Positions 22,585-22,773 of a DNA stretch of 22,773 bases are shown here, one piece after another; the stretch's first letter is position 1; every line of letters begins with the position of its first letter. The position numbers and the translations under genes were made by a program. This stretch comes from Tannerellaceae bacterium. GTDB taxonomy: Bacteria > Bacteroidota > Bacteroidia > Bacteroidales > Tannerellaceae. The notes beneath the pieces are model-generated. The model made no database searches, had not been told where the DNA came from, and worked only from the letters and a program-made list of their open reading frames with translations. The stretch lies in the NCBI GenBank assembly GCA_031267205.1, contig JAIRZN010000135.1:1-22773 (forward strand), given 5' to 3'.

Positions 22585-22773
22585 TTACTTCCTGTACTTG
22601 GCAAGCATGATTACCGCATTGTCTTCCTCGTCTAATCCGGCGGCGATCTCCGCAAGGCGGCCTTTGAGACGGCCTTCCTTGTAGGCTTCGATGAGTTCGA
22701 AGGCTTCCAATCGCTTCATAAAGGCGACTTCCTTGCTGTTTACAATCGTGAACATGGGTATTTCGTAAACTAA
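22585..22773 (-). CDS. C-terminal end of a minus-strand gene, partial, possibly a six-bladed beta-propeller protein
   Basis: The minus frame is open from the right edge to a TAA at 22587-22585 and gives 62 residues; the start lies outside the window. The fragment begins LVYEIPMFTIVNSKEVAF, continues with a helical, charged section (LEAFELIEAYKEGRLKGRLAEIAAGLDEEDN) and ends AVIMLAKYRK. The last block resembles the closing sequence (GLDEDDNPV-hydrophobic-K) of a Bacteroidota family of exported six-bladed propeller proteins, but the match is by memory and covers only the tail. An internal ATG (MFTIVNS) could also be a start of a short protein of 56 residues. It shares a terminator with the barrel gene. 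Confidence 0.5.
   Translation of the reverse strand, partial: LVYEIPMFTIVNSKEVAFMKRLEAFELIEAYKEGRLKGRLAEIAAGLDEEDNAVIMLAKYRK

Overview
The window looks like chromosomal DNA from a Bacteroidales bacterium (Bacteroidota). The evidence is: a C-terminal type IX secretion sorting domain at the left edge; repeated matches to the Bacteroidota -7 promoter box TAnnTTTG; an exbB / 4-TM / exbD / exbD cluster; a pair of acyltransferases like those that make glycine lipids; an RprX/RprY-like two-component pair; and an SusC-style outer-membrane barrel protein with an N-terminal carboxypeptidase-regulatory-like domain. No phage, transposase, integrase or CRISPR locus is visible.

Layout. 1-267 is the end of a secreted-protein gene, closed by a strong hairpin. 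268-813 holds the first 21-bp tandem array (358-750), which lies just upstream of an unassigned conserved protein (814-1500). 1501-2178 has no gene and is built from dispersed-type repeats: an inverted/direct repeat family at 1558-1841, and a 107-bp direct repeat pair flanking a short hairpin. 2179-2472 (minus) is a small NifX-like protein. From 2693 to 8723 everything reads plus: mscS, tonB, a polyprenyl synthetase, tatD, tRNA-Ser(GGA), then exbB, a 4-TM protein and two exbD genes, closed by a long hairpin. 8902-10755 is a PlsC-like plus GNAT-like pair of the glycine/ornithine-lipid type. An exported SMP-30-like lactonase follows, converging with a long-chain acyl-CoA synthetase (minus); their stop codons overlap. 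13546-14266 has no gene and carries the second 21-bp tandem array (13786-14058). Then come a DUF2961/GH172-like lipoprotein (plus), flavodoxin (minus), an NhaC antiporter (minus), a response regulator and sensor kinase (minus, ATGA overlap), and divergently a barrel protein (plus). A bidirectional terminator separates the last from a partial minus-strand gene at the right edge.

How the parts fit. TonB and the ExbB/ExbD cluster form a proton-motive-force energy transducer, and the 20228-22525 barrel is of the kind such a system could serve. The divergent promoter region between the kinase and the barrel gene carries four TAAG half-sites spaced 10, 10 and 11 bp. That is what an OmpR-family regulator site looks like, so the barrel gene is the best candidate target of the RprY-like regulator. 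The two unrelated 21-bp arrays share a period of exactly two helical turns, a fixed part plus a variable part in each unit, and degenerate edges. They are the most unusual structures in the window.
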